DNA of 64,000 nucleotides, taken from the NCBI GenBank assembly GCA_934700895.1, contig CAKUXV010000002.1, forward strand, positions 124,001-188,000, written 5' to 3'. The position numbers and the translations under genes were made by a program. Origin of the DNA: an uncultured Bacilli bacterium (GTDB lineage Bacteria; Bacillota_I; Bacilli_A; RFN20; CAG-826). The notes under the pieces were generated by a model. It had not been told where the DNA came from. It saw nothing but the letters and a program-made list of their open reading frames with translations, and made no database searches. This document shows positions 34,061-43,715 of the stretch, one piece after another (position 1 is the stretch's first letter; every line of letters starts with the position of its first letter).

Positions 34061-36235
34061 ATGCATACCATGGACCAGCTTAAGGCGATTTATTTTCCTT
34101 ATATTAAAAACGAAGCCGACCGTCAAAAGATTGAAAAAGCCTACGAATTGGCAAAAAAACAGCACGAAGGACAATTCCGAAAATCGGGAGAGCCCTACAT
34201 TCAGCACCCCATTGAAGTGGCCTATATTTGCGCCAAGCTCCAGGCTGGCCCTTCCACCCTGGCCGCGGCTTTTCTCCACGACGTGGTGGAAGATACAGAC
34301 ACCACCATCGAAGACATTGAACGCGAATTCGGCAAAGATGTCGCTAAAATCGTGGATGCTCTAACCAAAATCCAAAGAATGAAGCTTTCGCATATGACGG
34401 CGGAAGATTTCGAAGCAGAAGATCATCGAAAAATCTTCTTGGGCATGGCTCAAGACGTCCGTGTGATTATTGTTAAACTCGCCGATCGCCTACACAATAT
34501 GCGCACATTGGATTCCCTTTCCCTCGAAAGACAACAAGCTTTAGCCAAAGAAACCATCGAAGTTTTTACTCCCATTGCTCATCGTCTTGGAATCTATACG
34601 GTGCAAAGCGAATTGGAAGATTTGTCCCTGAAATATTTGGATCCGGAGAAATATCAACATATTTTGGCGTTAGTCAACGACCGTTTTGAGCATCGGAAGG
34701 AATCGCTGGAAGGCTTAAAAAAGAGAATTGCCGACATCCTCTTCGAACATAAAATCCCCTTTAAGATGGAAAGCCGCGTTAAATCCATCTATTCCATTTA
34801 TCGGAAAATGTATCAAAAATCTCATAACTTCGAGGATATTTATGACGTTTTAGCGATTCGCGTAATTACGAAAACCACCTTGAATTGCTACGAAATCCTT
34901 GGAATTATCCATTCGACTTATAAACCCATTCCAGGCCGTTTCAAAGACTATATCGCCATGCCGAAGCCGAACATGTATCAGTCTTTGCATACTTCGATTT
35001 TGGCAGGGGATGGTAATGCTTACGAAATTCAAATAAGAACGGAAGAAATGGATCAAATTGCCGAGACTGGCGTTGCGGCTCACTGGAAATACAAAGAAGG
35101 AAATTACAATCAAGAATCCGAGCAAAAAGACATCGAGAATCAATTATCGTGGTTCCGCGACTTCGTTTCGCTTTCCGAGGACAATCAAAGCAAATCGGCG
35201 AAAGAGTACCTTCATTCCCTGACCAGCGATATTTTTGGAGCGAACGTTTATGTTTTTACTCCGATGGGGAAGGTCATTGATTTGCCCAAGGGAGCGACCA
35301 CGCTCGATTTTGCTTATAAAATTCATACAAAAGTGGGGGATTCTGCCGTTGGCGCGTTTGTAAACGGAGTCGGTGTCTCTCTTAATACGGTTTTGAAGAC
35401 CGGCGATGTTTGCGAGATTCGAACTTCGAAAACGGGCTACCCCAATGATTCTTGGCTTGAAATCGCCAAAACCTCATCGGCTCAAAACCACATTCGTCGC
35501 GCCTTGCAGAAAAAGCAAGAAGCCTTTATGCGGGAAGAAAAAATTCGTCAAGGAAAGCAATCCCTTCTCGACGCTTTCCGCATGCAGGGAATAGAAGAAG
35601 AGGCGGCGATGAAGGCCTTGGAAGATCCGCGAATCGAGAACGAATATCATTTCGACAATTTGGATGATTTGTTTGTGGCGATAACGAACCGAAATCCCAC
35701 GCCTGCCGCTGTTTTGGATACTTTGAAAATCCGTCGCAAGCCCACCATCGCAGATTTTGCAAAAAGAACGAGGCCGAAAAAAGCCGATACTAGCCCGGTT
35801 ATAGTGGGGGGCGGAGTGACTGGATTGATGATTAGCTTAGGGCATTGTTGCACCCCAATCCCTGGAGATGACATTGTTGGGTATATCACCAAAGGGAAAG
35901 GAATTACGATACATCGGGCCAACTGTCCCAATGTGCAGAATGAAAAAGCCCGCTTGATTGACGTTAAATGGAAGGAAGAACTCGCTATATCCTCCTATCC
36001 CGTGGATATTCAAATCTTCGCCAATGACCGTTCTAATTTGCTCGCGGATATTTTATCGACGTTTGGAGCGAAGGGAGTGGGGGTCAGCGACCTGCGCGCC
36101 CATTTGAAAGAAGATACGATGGACGACATCATCAACATGACCATCACCGTGTCCAACGCCAAAGTGCTGCAAGATTGCTTTGCGGATTTATTGGGCATCA
36201 AAGGCGTTTACGACGTCATTCGCGTGATCCATTAA
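34061..36235 (+). CDS. relA: Bifunctional (p)ppGpp synthetase/hydrolase (Rel)
   Basis: Rel makes and removes the stringent-response alarmone (p)ppGpp. The 724-residue protein has the HD hydrolase (AAFLHDVVEDTDT near 70), synthetase domain (RVKSIYSIYRKM, PKPNMYQSLHTS), TGS (VYVFTPMGKVIDLPKGAT), a zinc-finger-type region with HCCTPIPGDDIVGY, and C-terminal ACT, so it is a full long RSH. GGAGGG at 34049-34054 is six bases before ATG 34061. An alternative ATG at 34004 lies 9 bases after a TGC-TACGAT -10 element and would give 19 extra residues from a leaderless message. The absence of apt and dtd beside it shows local compaction. Confidence 0.96.
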   Translation: MHTMDQLKAIYFPYIKNEADRQKIEKAYELAKKQHEGQFRKSGEPYIQHPIEVAYICAKLQAGPSTLAAAFLHDVVEDTDTTIEDIEREFGKDVAKIVDALTKIQRMKLSHMTAEDFEAEDHRKIFLGMAQDVRVIIVKLADRLHNMRTLDSLSLERQQALAKETIEVFTPIAHRLGIYTVQSELEDLSLKYLDPEKYQHILALVNDRFEHRKESLEGLKKRIADILFEHKIPFKMESRVKSIYSIYRKMYQKSHNFEDIYDVLAIRVITKTTLNCYEILGIIHSTYKPIPGRFKDYIAMPKPNMYQSLHTSILAGDGNAYEIQIRTEEMDQIAETGVAAHWKYKEGNYNQESEQKDIENQLSWFRDFVSLSEDNQSKSAKEYLHSLTSDIFGANVYVFTPMGKVIDLPKGATTLDFAYKIHTKVGDSAVGAFVNGVGVSLNTVLKTGDVCEIRTSKTGYPNDSWLEIAKTSSAQNHIRRALQKKQEAFMREEKIRQGKQSLLDAFRMQGIEEEAAMKALEDPRIENEYHFDNLDDLFVAITNRNPTPAAVLDTLKIRRKPTIADFAKRTRPKKADTSPVIVGGGVTGLMISLGHCCTPIPGDDIVGYITKGKGITIHRANCPNVQNEKARLIDVKWKEELAISSYPVDIQIFANDRSNLLADILSTFGAKGVGVSDLRAHLKEDTMDDIINMTITVSNAKVLQDCFADLLGIKGVYDVIRVIH

Positions 36236-36248
36236 TGTAGCCGCCTGA

Positions 36249-36277
36249 TTGAAGAAAGGCTATTTATAGCCTATACT
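36249..36277 (+). promoter_or_regulatory. hisS-aspS promoter with palindrome in the spacer
   Basis: TTGAAG (36249-36254), a 17-base spacer and TATACT (36272-36277) predict a start at about 36284. The spacer contains a perfect palindrome AGGCTATTTATAGCCT (36257-36272). No T-box is seen here, unlike ileS and valS. Confidence 0.68.
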
Positions 36278-36305
36278 TATCACGCCTAATCAGAGGAGTA
36301 TTTTT

Positions 36306-37640
36306 ATGCCGTTTATTGCTGTCAAAGGAACCCACGATCTTTATGGGGCCGAAGCCGATGGTTACGCTTTTATCGAAAGCGTGTTTCGTGCGGTTAGCGA
36401 ACTTTATGGATATCGTCCCATTGAGACGCCTATTTTAGAATATACCGAAGTTTTCGATCGTTCTACGGGAGAAAGCAGCGACGTTGTGCGCAAAGAAATG
36501 TACACCTTTATGGACAAGGGGAATCGCTCGGTGACACTTCGTCCGGAAGGAACGGCGGGAGTCATTCGTTCCATGGTGGAGCATAAAATGACCGCCACGA
36601 ATGATTTACCTTTAAAGACATTCTATATGGGGCCGGTTTTCCGCTACGAAAGACCGCAACTCGGAAGATATCGCCAATTTACGCAAGCTGGCGTGGAATG
36701 CGTAGGCGTGGATTCCCCTCGCCTTGACGCCGAATGCATTTGCCTAGCGATGCAGACCTTGGGCATGCTTGGCTTCAAGAATCTTAAAATCAAGGTCAAT
36801 ACTTTGGGGGACGGTGCTTCTAGAAACGCCTATAAAGAAGCGTTACGTTCTTTCTTCGCCGAAAAAATCGATGAAATGTGCGATGATTGTAAGGAACGTC
36901 TCCGTCTGAACCCCATGCGTATTTTGGATTGCAAAGTGGAACGCGACCATGAAATCGGTCTAAAAGCTCCGAAGATGCGCGATTTCCTTTCGGAAGAAGC
37001 GGATGCAAGGTTCTACCAAACCCTTTCGATTCTCAATGACATGGGAATAGAATACGAAATTGACGACTCCTTGGTTCGTGGTCTTGATTATTACGGCCAA
37101 ATTGTATTTGAAGTTCATGCAATTTCTCCCAGTGGAAAAGACTACGGAGCCTTGCTTGGCGGTGGGCATTACGATGGAATGCTTACCAATTTCAACGGCC
37201 CCAAGGATTATGATCACGGAGTTGGCTTCGCAATGGGGGTCGAACGTATCTATTCTTTGATGGAAGAATTGGGATTATTAAAGGATGTGGCCCATCATGT
37301 GGATATTTACGCCATGCCGATTGGTGAAGAGGTTTTGGACGACGGATTCCATTTAGTTCAGGAAATTCGCTCCATTGGATATAGCGTTGAGATGCCTTTT
37401 GTTCCGTCCAAATTAGGCTCGATGTTCAAAAAAGCGGAACGGAGCCAAGCTAGCTTCGCCCTTATCTTCGGAACGGAGGATCTGCAAAAAGGTGTTGTCC
37501 AACTGAAAAATCTCAAAACCCATGAGCAAAAAGAGGTTAAAATCGAAAACCTAGACGATATATTGGATGCAGAATTTGAAAAAATGGACGAAGAGGAAGA
37601 AGAACATTGCTGCCATGAGCACCATCATGAAGGAGACTAA
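36306..37640 (+). CDS. hisS: Histidine-tRNA ligase with metal-binding-like tail
   Basis: HisS charges tRNA-His. Class II motifs are present: motif 2 around MGPVFRYERPQLGRYRQFTQ (about 107-126), the histidine-specific LVRGLDYYG, and GGHYDGM; motif 3 is GFAMGVERI. The anticodon-binding domain occupies about 335-420. The C-terminus then adds an acidic run and a Cys/His-rich end (EEEEEHCCHEHHHEGD) which is not part of the core enzyme. AGAGGAG precedes the ATG. aspS follows after 3 bases, the normal hisS-aspS pair. Confidence 0.97.
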   Translation: MPFIAVKGTHDLYGAEADGYAFIESVFRAVSELYGYRPIETPILEYTEVFDRSTGESSDVVRKEMYTFMDKGNRSVTLRPEGTAGVIRSMVEHKMTATNDLPLKTFYMGPVFRYERPQLGRYRQFTQAGVECVGVDSPRLDAECICLAMQTLGMLGFKNLKIKVNTLGDGASRNAYKEALRSFFAEKIDEMCDDCKERLRLNPMRILDCKVERDHEIGLKAPKMRDFLSEEADARFYQTLSILNDMGIEYEIDDSLVRGLDYYGQIVFEVHAISPSGKDYGALLGGGHYDGMLTNFNGPKDYDHGVGFAMGVERIYSLMEELGLLKDVAHHVDIYAMPIGEEVLDDGFHLVQEIRSIGYSVEMPFVPSKLGSMFKKAERSQASFALIFGTEDLQKGVVQLKNLKTHEQKEVKIENLDDILDAEFEKMDEEEEEHCCHEHHHEGD

Positions 37641-37643
37641 AAT

Positions 37644-39377
37644 ATGGAACGCACCGATTATAACGGAAATTTAAGAATTTCAGACGTTGGCCGCAAAGTA
37701 ACGCTGCTTGGTTGGATTGCTACAAAAAGGAATTTGGGCTCTCTTGTTTTCTTTGATTTACGGGATTCCACCGGCATTGTTCAACTCATTGCCAAGGATC
37801 CCTCCATTTTGCCGGATTGCCGCAACGAGTACGTGGTGGAGGCGAAGGGCATCGTTGAGAAGAAAGACGTCCCGAACCCTCGCCTTGCCACCGGCGAAAT
37901 CGAAGTGTCTTTAACTTCGTTGCGTGTTTTAAACAAATCGGAAACCACGCCCTTTATCATCGATGATAAAACGGACGCCCTTGAAGACACGCGTTTGAAT
38001 TATCGCTATTTGGATTTACGACGCCCCTGCCTTTTGAATAACTTGAAAACAAGAGCGAAGATTGTTCGCGCCTGGCATGAATATTTCGACGAACACGATT
38101 TCTTAGAAGTGGAAACCCCGATTCTTAACCTTTCCTCTCCCGAAGGCGCCCGGGACTATTTGGTTCCCAGCCGTTTGCATCACGGATGTTTCTACGCCCT
38201 TCCTCAAAGCCCTCAGCTTTGGAAGCAACTCCTTATGATTGGCGGTGTGGAACGTTATTACCAGGTTGCTAAATGCTTCCGTGATGAAGACCTTCGTGCG
38301 GATCGCCAACCGGAATTCACCCAATTGGACGAAGAAATTTCGTTTATGGACCAAGACCAAATCTTGGCTTTAAATGAAGGCTTTTTGAAAAAAGTCTTTA
38401 AAGAAATCAAGGGAATCGATATTCAAACCCCTCTTCGCAGAATGCCCTACTGGGAAGCCATGGACCGATTTGGCTCCGATAAGCCCGACACTCGTTACGG
38501 ATTGGAACTTCAAGACATCACCGACATTCTGAAGTCGGCTCCGTTTGGTGGATTTGAGGGTGCAAATTACATCAAAGCGATCGTAATACCGTCCATGGCA
38601 AAAGAAACCTCGAGAAAAGATTTGGATGCTTTGCAACTCGAGGCCAGGAAATTCAATTTGAAAGGCGTTTTGTCGTTAAAGTTTAATGACGGGGCCCTCA
38701 ATGGTTCGTTTAAGAAATTCTTGACGGACGAAATGGAGACTAGCCTCAAAGAAAAACTCGAATTAAAAGAAGACGATTTGATTTTATTCGCGTCGAGCCC
38801 GTACCGTCGGGATATTGATTTTGGACTAGGAGCGCTGCGCACTTTATTTGCCAAAAAACTGAAATTGATTAAACCCGACACCTACGACTTACTTTGGGTT
38901 GTTGACTTCCCCATGTTCGACCCCGTGGAAGGAGAACCTGGAAAATACACGGCAGAACACCATCCATTCACTCGACCTCGCGATGAGGATTTGGCATTGC
39001 TCGATTCGAATCCGGAAGAAGTTCTTGCTTACGCTTACGACATTATCATTAATGGTTATGAAGCCGGCGGCGGAACCCTCCGTATTTATGACCACGACAC
39101 ACAATGGAAGATTTTTAACCTCCTGGGATTATCGGACGAAGATGTCGCCAAAAAATTTGGCTGGTTTATCGATGCCTTCCAATATGGGGCGCCCCCTCAT
39201 GGAGGAATGGCGTTCGGTCTCGATCGTCTCTCCATGATTCTTTGTGGCACGGACAACATCCGCGACGTGGAGGCTTTCCCAAAAAACCTTCAGGCCGTAG
39301 ATCCCACCTCTAAAGCCCCAACCCCGGTTTCCCCTGATCAGCTGGAAATCCTCGATATTGCAATTACCGAAGAATAA
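37644..39377 (+). CDS. aspS: Aspartate-tRNA ligase
   Basis: AspS charges tRNA-Asp. The 577-residue protein has the N-terminal OB anticodon domain (about 1-105), class II motif 1 (FLEVETPIL), motif 2 (QVAKCFRDEDLRADRQPEFTQLD), the bacterial GAD insertion (about 280-400) and motif 3 (GMAFGLDRLSMILCG). The bacterial insertion marks it as a bacterial-type enzyme; whether it also acts on tRNA-Asn cannot be told. AAGGAGA is placed in the end of hisS. Confidence 0.98.
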   Translation: MERTDYNGNLRISDVGRKVTLLGWIATKRNLGSLVFFDLRDSTGIVQLIAKDPSILPDCRNEYVVEAKGIVEKKDVPNPRLATGEIEVSLTSLRVLNKSETTPFIIDDKTDALEDTRLNYRYLDLRRPCLLNNLKTRAKIVRAWHEYFDEHDFLEVETPILNLSSPEGARDYLVPSRLHHGCFYALPQSPQLWKQLLMIGGVERYYQVAKCFRDEDLRADRQPEFTQLDEEISFMDQDQILALNEGFLKKVFKEIKGIDIQTPLRRMPYWEAMDRFGSDKPDTRYGLELQDITDILKSAPFGGFEGANYIKAIVIPSMAKETSRKDLDALQLEARKFNLKGVLSLKFNDGALNGSFKKFLTDEMETSLKEKLELKEDDLILFASSPYRRDIDFGLGALRTLFAKKLKLIKPDTYDLLWVVDFPMFDPVEGEPGKYTAEHHPFTRPRDEDLALLDSNPEEVLAYAYDIIINGYEAGGGTLRIYDHDTQWKIFNLLGLSDEDVAKKFGWFIDAFQYGAPPHGGMAFGLDRLSMILCGTDNIRDVEAFPKNLQAVDPTSKAPTPVSPDQLEILDIAITEE

Positions 39378-39392
39378 ATAAGGAGAACTAAG

Positions 39393-41381
39393 ATGTTTGA
39401 AAACGGAAAAACGAAACAAGATGCAGCGTTGTCCATCGCGGCGATGCGCTCCACGACATTAGACGTCATAAACAAAGCGAATTCCGGGCATCCGGGAATG
39501 GCGTTAGATGCGGCGCCGGCCGTTTATGCGCTTTTCCGCGATCATTTAACCGCCGACCCCAAGCATCCAAATTGGATCAATCGTGACCGGTTCGTTCTTT
39601 CCTGCGGCCACGTTTCCTCTTTGCTTTACACCACGCTCCATTGCCTTGGTTACTCTATTTCCATGGAAGACCTAAAGTCTTTCCGTCAACTAGGCTCCAT
39701 CACTCCGGGCCATCCTGAGGTAGGAATGACGCCGGGGGTGGATGCAACTAGCGGACCTTTGGGGCAAGGAATTGCCCAAGCCGTGGGAATGGCGATGGCG
39801 GAAAAAGCCATTGAAGCCGAATATCCCGAAGGCTCCAAAATCATGAATCACTGGACCTATTGCCTTTGTGGCGATGGGTGCTTGGAAGAAGGCATTTCCC
39901 ATGAAGCGATTTCGCTTGCTGGGCATTATCATCTGAACAAATTGATTTTGCTTTATGACGAAAATGGCTCTACCCTCGATGGTCCGACCTCCGATTCCGC
40001 ATCCGATAACGTCAAACTTCGTTTTTTTGCTGCTGGTTGGGATGTCATTGAGGTAAAAGATGGCAACAATTGGGAGAAAATTTCTAAAGCTATTTCCAAA
40101 GCCAAAGAAAATAAGGATTTCCCGACTTTGATTCTTTTCCATACCCAAATTGGTTATGGATCGGAGCATCAAGGATCCCATGTGACTCATGGAGCGCCGC
40201 TAACGGAAGAGGATACCTTGCATGCTAAAAAAGTATTCGGCTACGATTATCCGTCTTTTACGGTTCCCGAGTTCGTTTATTCCGATTTTGCCTCCACGTT
40301 TGGAAAACGCGGCGCAGAAGCATACGAAGCCTACCAACACGCGACTAAGGAATATCAAAAGTATCATCCTGAGGTCTACGAGCTATTCCAAAACGCTTTT
40401 GCTCGCAATGTTGCGCCTTACCTCCCGGAAAGTCGGGACGCCAAAGAGGCCAAACCTGAAGCTACTCGCAACAGCAGCGGAAAATTCTTGGAGCGTTTGA
40501 CGGAGAAAATGCCCTTTACGTTTGGCGGAAGCGCCGATGTTGCGGGCTCCACGAAAACCAATGTCAAAGGGCTCCCCATTTTTGATGCGGAACACCCAGA
40601 AGGGCGCGACGTCCATTTCGGTATCCGCGAATTTGGAATGGCAAGCGCGCAAAATGGAATCCTTTTACATGGAGGATTGCTGACTTATTGCGCGACGTTC
40701 TTTGTTTTCTCCGACTATTTGAAACCAGCCATTCGCATGGCGGCCATGGAAAATATTCCAGCCATTTATATTCTGAGCCATGATTCCATTGCCGTAGGAG
40801 AAGATGGAGCCACGCATGAACCTATCGAGCAATTGGCGTCTTTGCGTTCTATTCCCAATGTCGACGTGATTCGCCCAGCGGACATTAAGGAAACCGAAGC
40901 GGCGTGGCGTTTGGCCGTTGAAAGCAAAACCCGTCCAACGGCGCTAATTTTAACAAGACAAAACCTGCCTCAGCTTGATAATTCTTCCTTTGAGGGGGTT
41001 CGAAACGGTGCATATGTCGTTTATACGCCCTCAAAGAAGGCCACGATTCAATTGATTGCAACAGGAAGCGAGGTATCTCTCTGCATCGCTGCCTCCAAAA
41101 TTCTGGAAGAAAAGGATATTTACGCCGAGGTTGTTTCTATGCCGAGTTGGAATCGCTTTGTCGCGTTGCCATCGGAAGAAAAAGAGAACGTTCTCCATTT
41201 GCCTTACGACGCCCGCGTTAGCGTTGAAATGGGATCTACGTTTGGCTGGGGAGGAATTGCAAAATACAACATCGGCATCGACCAGTTTGGTGCAAGCGGA
41301 AAAGCGGAAGATTTATTGGAGCATTTCGGCTTTACACCCATCCAAATTGCTGGGAAAATCTCTTCGTTTTTCAAGGAGTGA
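39393..41381 (+). CDS. tkt: Transketolase
   Basis: Transketolase moves two-carbon units between sugar phosphates in the non-oxidative pentose phosphate pathway, using thiamine diphosphate. The 662-residue protein has GHPGMALDAAPAVYALF, the cofactor motif CGDGCLEEGISHEA to the Asn-containing LILLYDEN, the transketolase-type GIREFGMASAQNGI and the C-terminal domain with ATGSEVSLCI. TAAGGAGAACTAAG precedes the ATG. Its place between aspS and the asp23-nusB genes is not the Bacillus order, and deoB (47700) links it to ribose phosphate supply. Confidence 0.97.
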   Translation: MFENGKTKQDAALSIAAMRSTTLDVINKANSGHPGMALDAAPAVYALFRDHLTADPKHPNWINRDRFVLSCGHVSSLLYTTLHCLGYSISMEDLKSFRQLGSITPGHPEVGMTPGVDATSGPLGQGIAQAVGMAMAEKAIEAEYPEGSKIMNHWTYCLCGDGCLEEGISHEAISLAGHYHLNKLILLYDENGSTLDGPTSDSASDNVKLRFFAAGWDVIEVKDGNNWEKISKAISKAKENKDFPTLILFHTQIGYGSEHQGSHVTHGAPLTEEDTLHAKKVFGYDYPSFTVPEFVYSDFASTFGKRGAEAYEAYQHATKEYQKYHPEVYELFQNAFARNVAPYLPESRDAKEAKPEATRNSSGKFLERLTEKMPFTFGGSADVAGSTKTNVKGLPIFDAEHPEGRDVHFGIREFGMASAQNGILLHGGLLTYCATFFVFSDYLKPAIRMAAMENIPAIYILSHDSIAVGEDGATHEPIEQLASLRSIPNVDVIRPADIKETEAAWRLAVESKTRPTALILTRQNLPQLDNSSFEGVRNGAYVVYTPSKKATIQLIATGSEVSLCIAASKILEEKDIYAEVVSMPSWNRFVALPSEEKENVLHLPYDARVSVEMGSTFGWGGIAKYNIGIDQFGASGKAEDLLEHFGFTPIQIAGKISSFFKE

Positions 41382-41386
41382 TGAAT

Positions 41387-41788
41387 ATGCCCTACATTTA
41401 CATTAACAATTATGCTCAAAAAGGAAAGCTGGGCATTAGCCTTGCGACTATCGACACGATTGCTTCGAAGGCGGTCGCCGAAATTTCTGGCGCATCCGTT
41501 TATTCTGCTGCCGTAGAAGCGAAAAAAGGCGCGAATTCCAAGAATTCTAAATCCAAAGACAGAAAGACCCATTTTATTCCCCCTTTATTTTCGGTGCCTT
41601 CCGGAGCCAAAACTTCCTTGTCCAAAACTGGGAAAGCCATCATTAAGCTCGATGTGGCCTTAGCTCCTGGCCTTAACGTCTCTGAGATTTGCTTAAAAAT
41701 CCAAAAGCAAGTCGCTGATGCCTTGCGGCTCAATTGCGACACCTTGCCCTATGAAGTCATGGTGCATGTTGCCAAAATCATGGATTAA
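41387..41788 (+). CDS. Asp23/YqhY family protein
   Basis: This 133-residue cytoplasmic protein belongs to the Asp23 family; in Bacillus YqhY lies before nusB and influences acetyl-CoA carboxylase. The family core appears as GKLGISLATIDTIASKAVAEISG at the start and KAIIKLDVALAPGLNVSEICLKIQKQVADAL at the end (both shown split by a basic insert of about 30 residues, 45-75). AAGGAG 8 bases before ATG 41387 fixes the start; the ATG six bases upstream is too close. It is followed 30 bases later by nusB. Confidence 0.82.
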   Translation: MPYIYINNYAQKGKLGISLATIDTIASKAVAEISGASVYSAAVEAKKGANSKNSKSKDRKTHFIPPLFSVPSGAKTSLSKTGKAIIKLDVALAPGLNVSEICLKIQKQVADALRLNCDTLPYEVMVHVAKIMD

Positions 41789-41818
41789 ACCCTCAACAAT
41801 ATAGAAAGACGAAACACA

Positions 41819-42301
41819 ATGAATAACGAAAAAGAAAGTGCTTGGCTCGAAGAATTTGACGAATTAGAAGAAATGGCGAGGTCCCGTAATTCCTTGCAGC
41901 CTTTAGCCATGACTTGCATTTATGATGCTTTGACTTATATTTACATGGATTATTCCATCGATGTAAAGGATATCGTTTCCGGGCTTTGCAACGAACCCTA
42001 TGAAGATTGCCCTTTGTTTGTAAAGCAATGCATGGTGTCTTCCGTTTCTCATTTTCACGATGTCGTCGGTGCTTTTAAACCCCATTTGCGGAACTGGCGC
42101 TTTGAGCGTTTGCCTCGTTTGGAACAAGCGATTCTCGTTCAAGCCTACGTTCATTATTATTATGTGGATCAACACGTGGATAAAGGCGTTGTTATCGATA
42201 TTGCCGTTAAACTGGCAAAAAAATATTTAAGTGGAAAGGATTATCGCTTCGTAAATGCTATTCTTGATAATGTTTTAGGCGAAAGGAATGCGGATGCCTA
42301 A
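41819..42301 (+). CDS. nusB: Transcription antitermination factor NusB
   Basis: NusB binds boxA RNA with S10 during rRNA transcription. The 160-residue all-helical protein has the N-terminal extension typical of divergent NusB and conserved helices at its end (RLPRLEQAILVQAYVH, VIDIAVKLAKKYLSG and FVNAILDNVL). Identification rests on these C-terminal motifs plus synteny with asp23-like and xseA genes. The Shine-Dalgarno site is weak. The end overlaps xseA by 8 bases; folD, normally between them, is missing. Confidence 0.9.
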   Translation: MNNEKESAWLEEFDELEEMARSRNSLQPLAMTCIYDALTYIYMDYSIDVKDIVSGLCNEPYEDCPLFVKQCMVSSVSHFHDVVGAFKPHLRNWRFERLPRLEQAILVQAYVHYYYVDQHVDKGVVIDIAVKLAKKYLSGKDYRFVNAILDNVLGERNADA

Positions 42302-43487
42302 ATATTTATCGGTCAGCGATTTATCTTTTCAAATAAAAGAGGGCCTAGAGGCTCTTTTTCCTTATACCTTGTATGTGACCGGCGAAGTCAGCAATTTCAA
42401 GATTTACCGATCGGGCCATGCTTATTTTAGTTTAAAGGATAGTCGGTCTGTCCTTTCTGCCGTTATGTGGGCATCCGCGGTAGAAAAGATGAAAATTCTT
42501 GGCAACCCCCTTCCTCAAGATGGCGATCAAGTCATTGTGGCTGGTCGTTTGACGTTATATCCGCCTCGAGGAAATTACCAGCTTAGCGTAATTTCAATGG
42601 AAAAAAGCGGAGTAGGTTTAGCGTTGCTTCAATTAGAAGAACTAAAGAAAAAACTAGCAAATGAAGGGATCTTTGACCCCGCGAAAAAGCGTAATATTCC
42701 ATCTTTTCCGCGGAGTGTTGGCATTGTGGCCGGGCTTCATAGCGCAGGCCTTAAAGATATTGAAACCAACTTAAAGAATCGCTGGCCAGTCGCGAAAATT
42801 TATGTTTTTCCAAGCTTGGTTCAAGGGAATGATGCTCCCAAAGATATTATTCGAGCAATTACCGAGGCAGAAAACTCCCCCATCGATGTTTTAATCGTGG
42901 GACGTGGTGGCGGATCTAGCGAAGATCTTGGGGCCTTTAACGATGAAATGGTGGTTCGCAAGGTTGCTGCTTGCCGAGTACCGGTTATTTCTGCGGTTGG
43001 ACACGAGGTGGACATTACATTAACGGACTTTGCCGCGGATAAAAGGGTTTCTACCCCCACAGCAGCCGCTGTGGCAGCCGTTCCCAATAAAGATGAGGTT
43101 CGGCTACGTTTGGATGATTTGCAAAGAAATTTGACGGCACTATACTCTTCCTGCATTCAAAAGAAGGCAGGGGAAGTCGATTTACTCTCCCATAAGCCTT
43201 GCTTTACCAACCTAAAAGCCGTTTATGAAAACAAAAGAGGTCAAATTGAGTTGCTAAAGCAATCCGTTTACAATGGATATGGACGAAAAATCATGTCTTG
43301 GAAAGCAGAAGCAACGTCTGCATTTGAACGAATTAATGCGATGGATCCCAAGAAAGTGTTGGAACGAGGGTATACGATGACCTTGGATTCTTCGGGGAAT
43401 ATTCTAAAGGACAAACAAAACGTTCGTTCAGGAGATGAAATTAAAACAATGCTAGCGGATGGAGAATTAGTTTCCATTGTAAAATGA
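42294..43487 (+). CDS. xseA: Exodeoxyribonuclease VII large subunit
   Basis: Exonuclease VII degrades single-stranded DNA from both ends. The 397-residue protein has the N-terminal OB fold (LSVSDLSFQIKEGLE), the GRGGGSSEDLGAFNDE motif and HEVDITLTDFAADKRVSTPTAAA, then a long coiled coil. AAAGGA six bases before ATG 42294 selects this start over ATG 42288. It overlaps nusB by 8 bases, and xseB follows after 10 bases. The length is slightly short of the usual 440-450. Confidence 0.95.
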   Translation: MPKYLSVSDLSFQIKEGLEALFPYTLYVTGEVSNFKIYRSGHAYFSLKDSRSVLSAVMWASAVEKMKILGNPLPQDGDQVIVAGRLTLYPPRGNYQLSVISMEKSGVGLALLQLEELKKKLANEGIFDPAKKRNIPSFPRSVGIVAGLHSAGLKDIETNLKNRWPVAKIYVFPSLVQGNDAPKDIIRAITEAENSPIDVLIVGRGGGSSEDLGAFNDEMVVRKVAACRVPVISAVGHEVDITLTDFAADKRVSTPTAAAVAAVPNKDEVRLRLDDLQRNLTALYSSCIQKKAGEVDLLSHKPCFTNLKAVYENKRGQIELLKQSVYNGYGRKIMSWKAEATSAFERINAMDPKKVLERGYTMTLDSSGNILKDKQNVRSGDEIKTMLADGELVSIVK

Positions 43488-43497
43488 GGAGAAACAT

Positions 43498-43689
43498 ATG
43501 GATAATGAAAAGGAAATCACCTTTGAAGAAGGGTTAAATAGGCTGAACGAAATCGCAGCTAAAATGAACGGAAATGTTTTGCCTTTAGCGGATGCTATGA
43601 GCCTTTATAAAGAGGCAAAGGATTTAATTGCTATCCTGAATTCTCAAATTGATAAAGCGGAAAAACTAATTGAAGATAAAGTAGATTAA
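43498..43689 (+). CDS. xseB: Exodeoxyribonuclease VII small subunit
   Basis: XseB is the small helical-hairpin partner of XseA. The 63-residue protein has the family pattern TFEEGLNRLNEIAAKMN then LADAMSLYKEAKDLI. GAGGAGAAAC precedes the ATG. ispA, normally after xseB in Bacilli, is absent and dxs follows at 26 bases. Confidence 0.95.
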   Translation: MDNEKEITFEEGLNRLNEIAAKMNGNVLPLADAMSLYKEAKDLIAILNSQIDKAEKLIEDKVD

Positions 43690-43715
43690 AAGTTAAATAT
43701 TAGTATTTTATTAGT

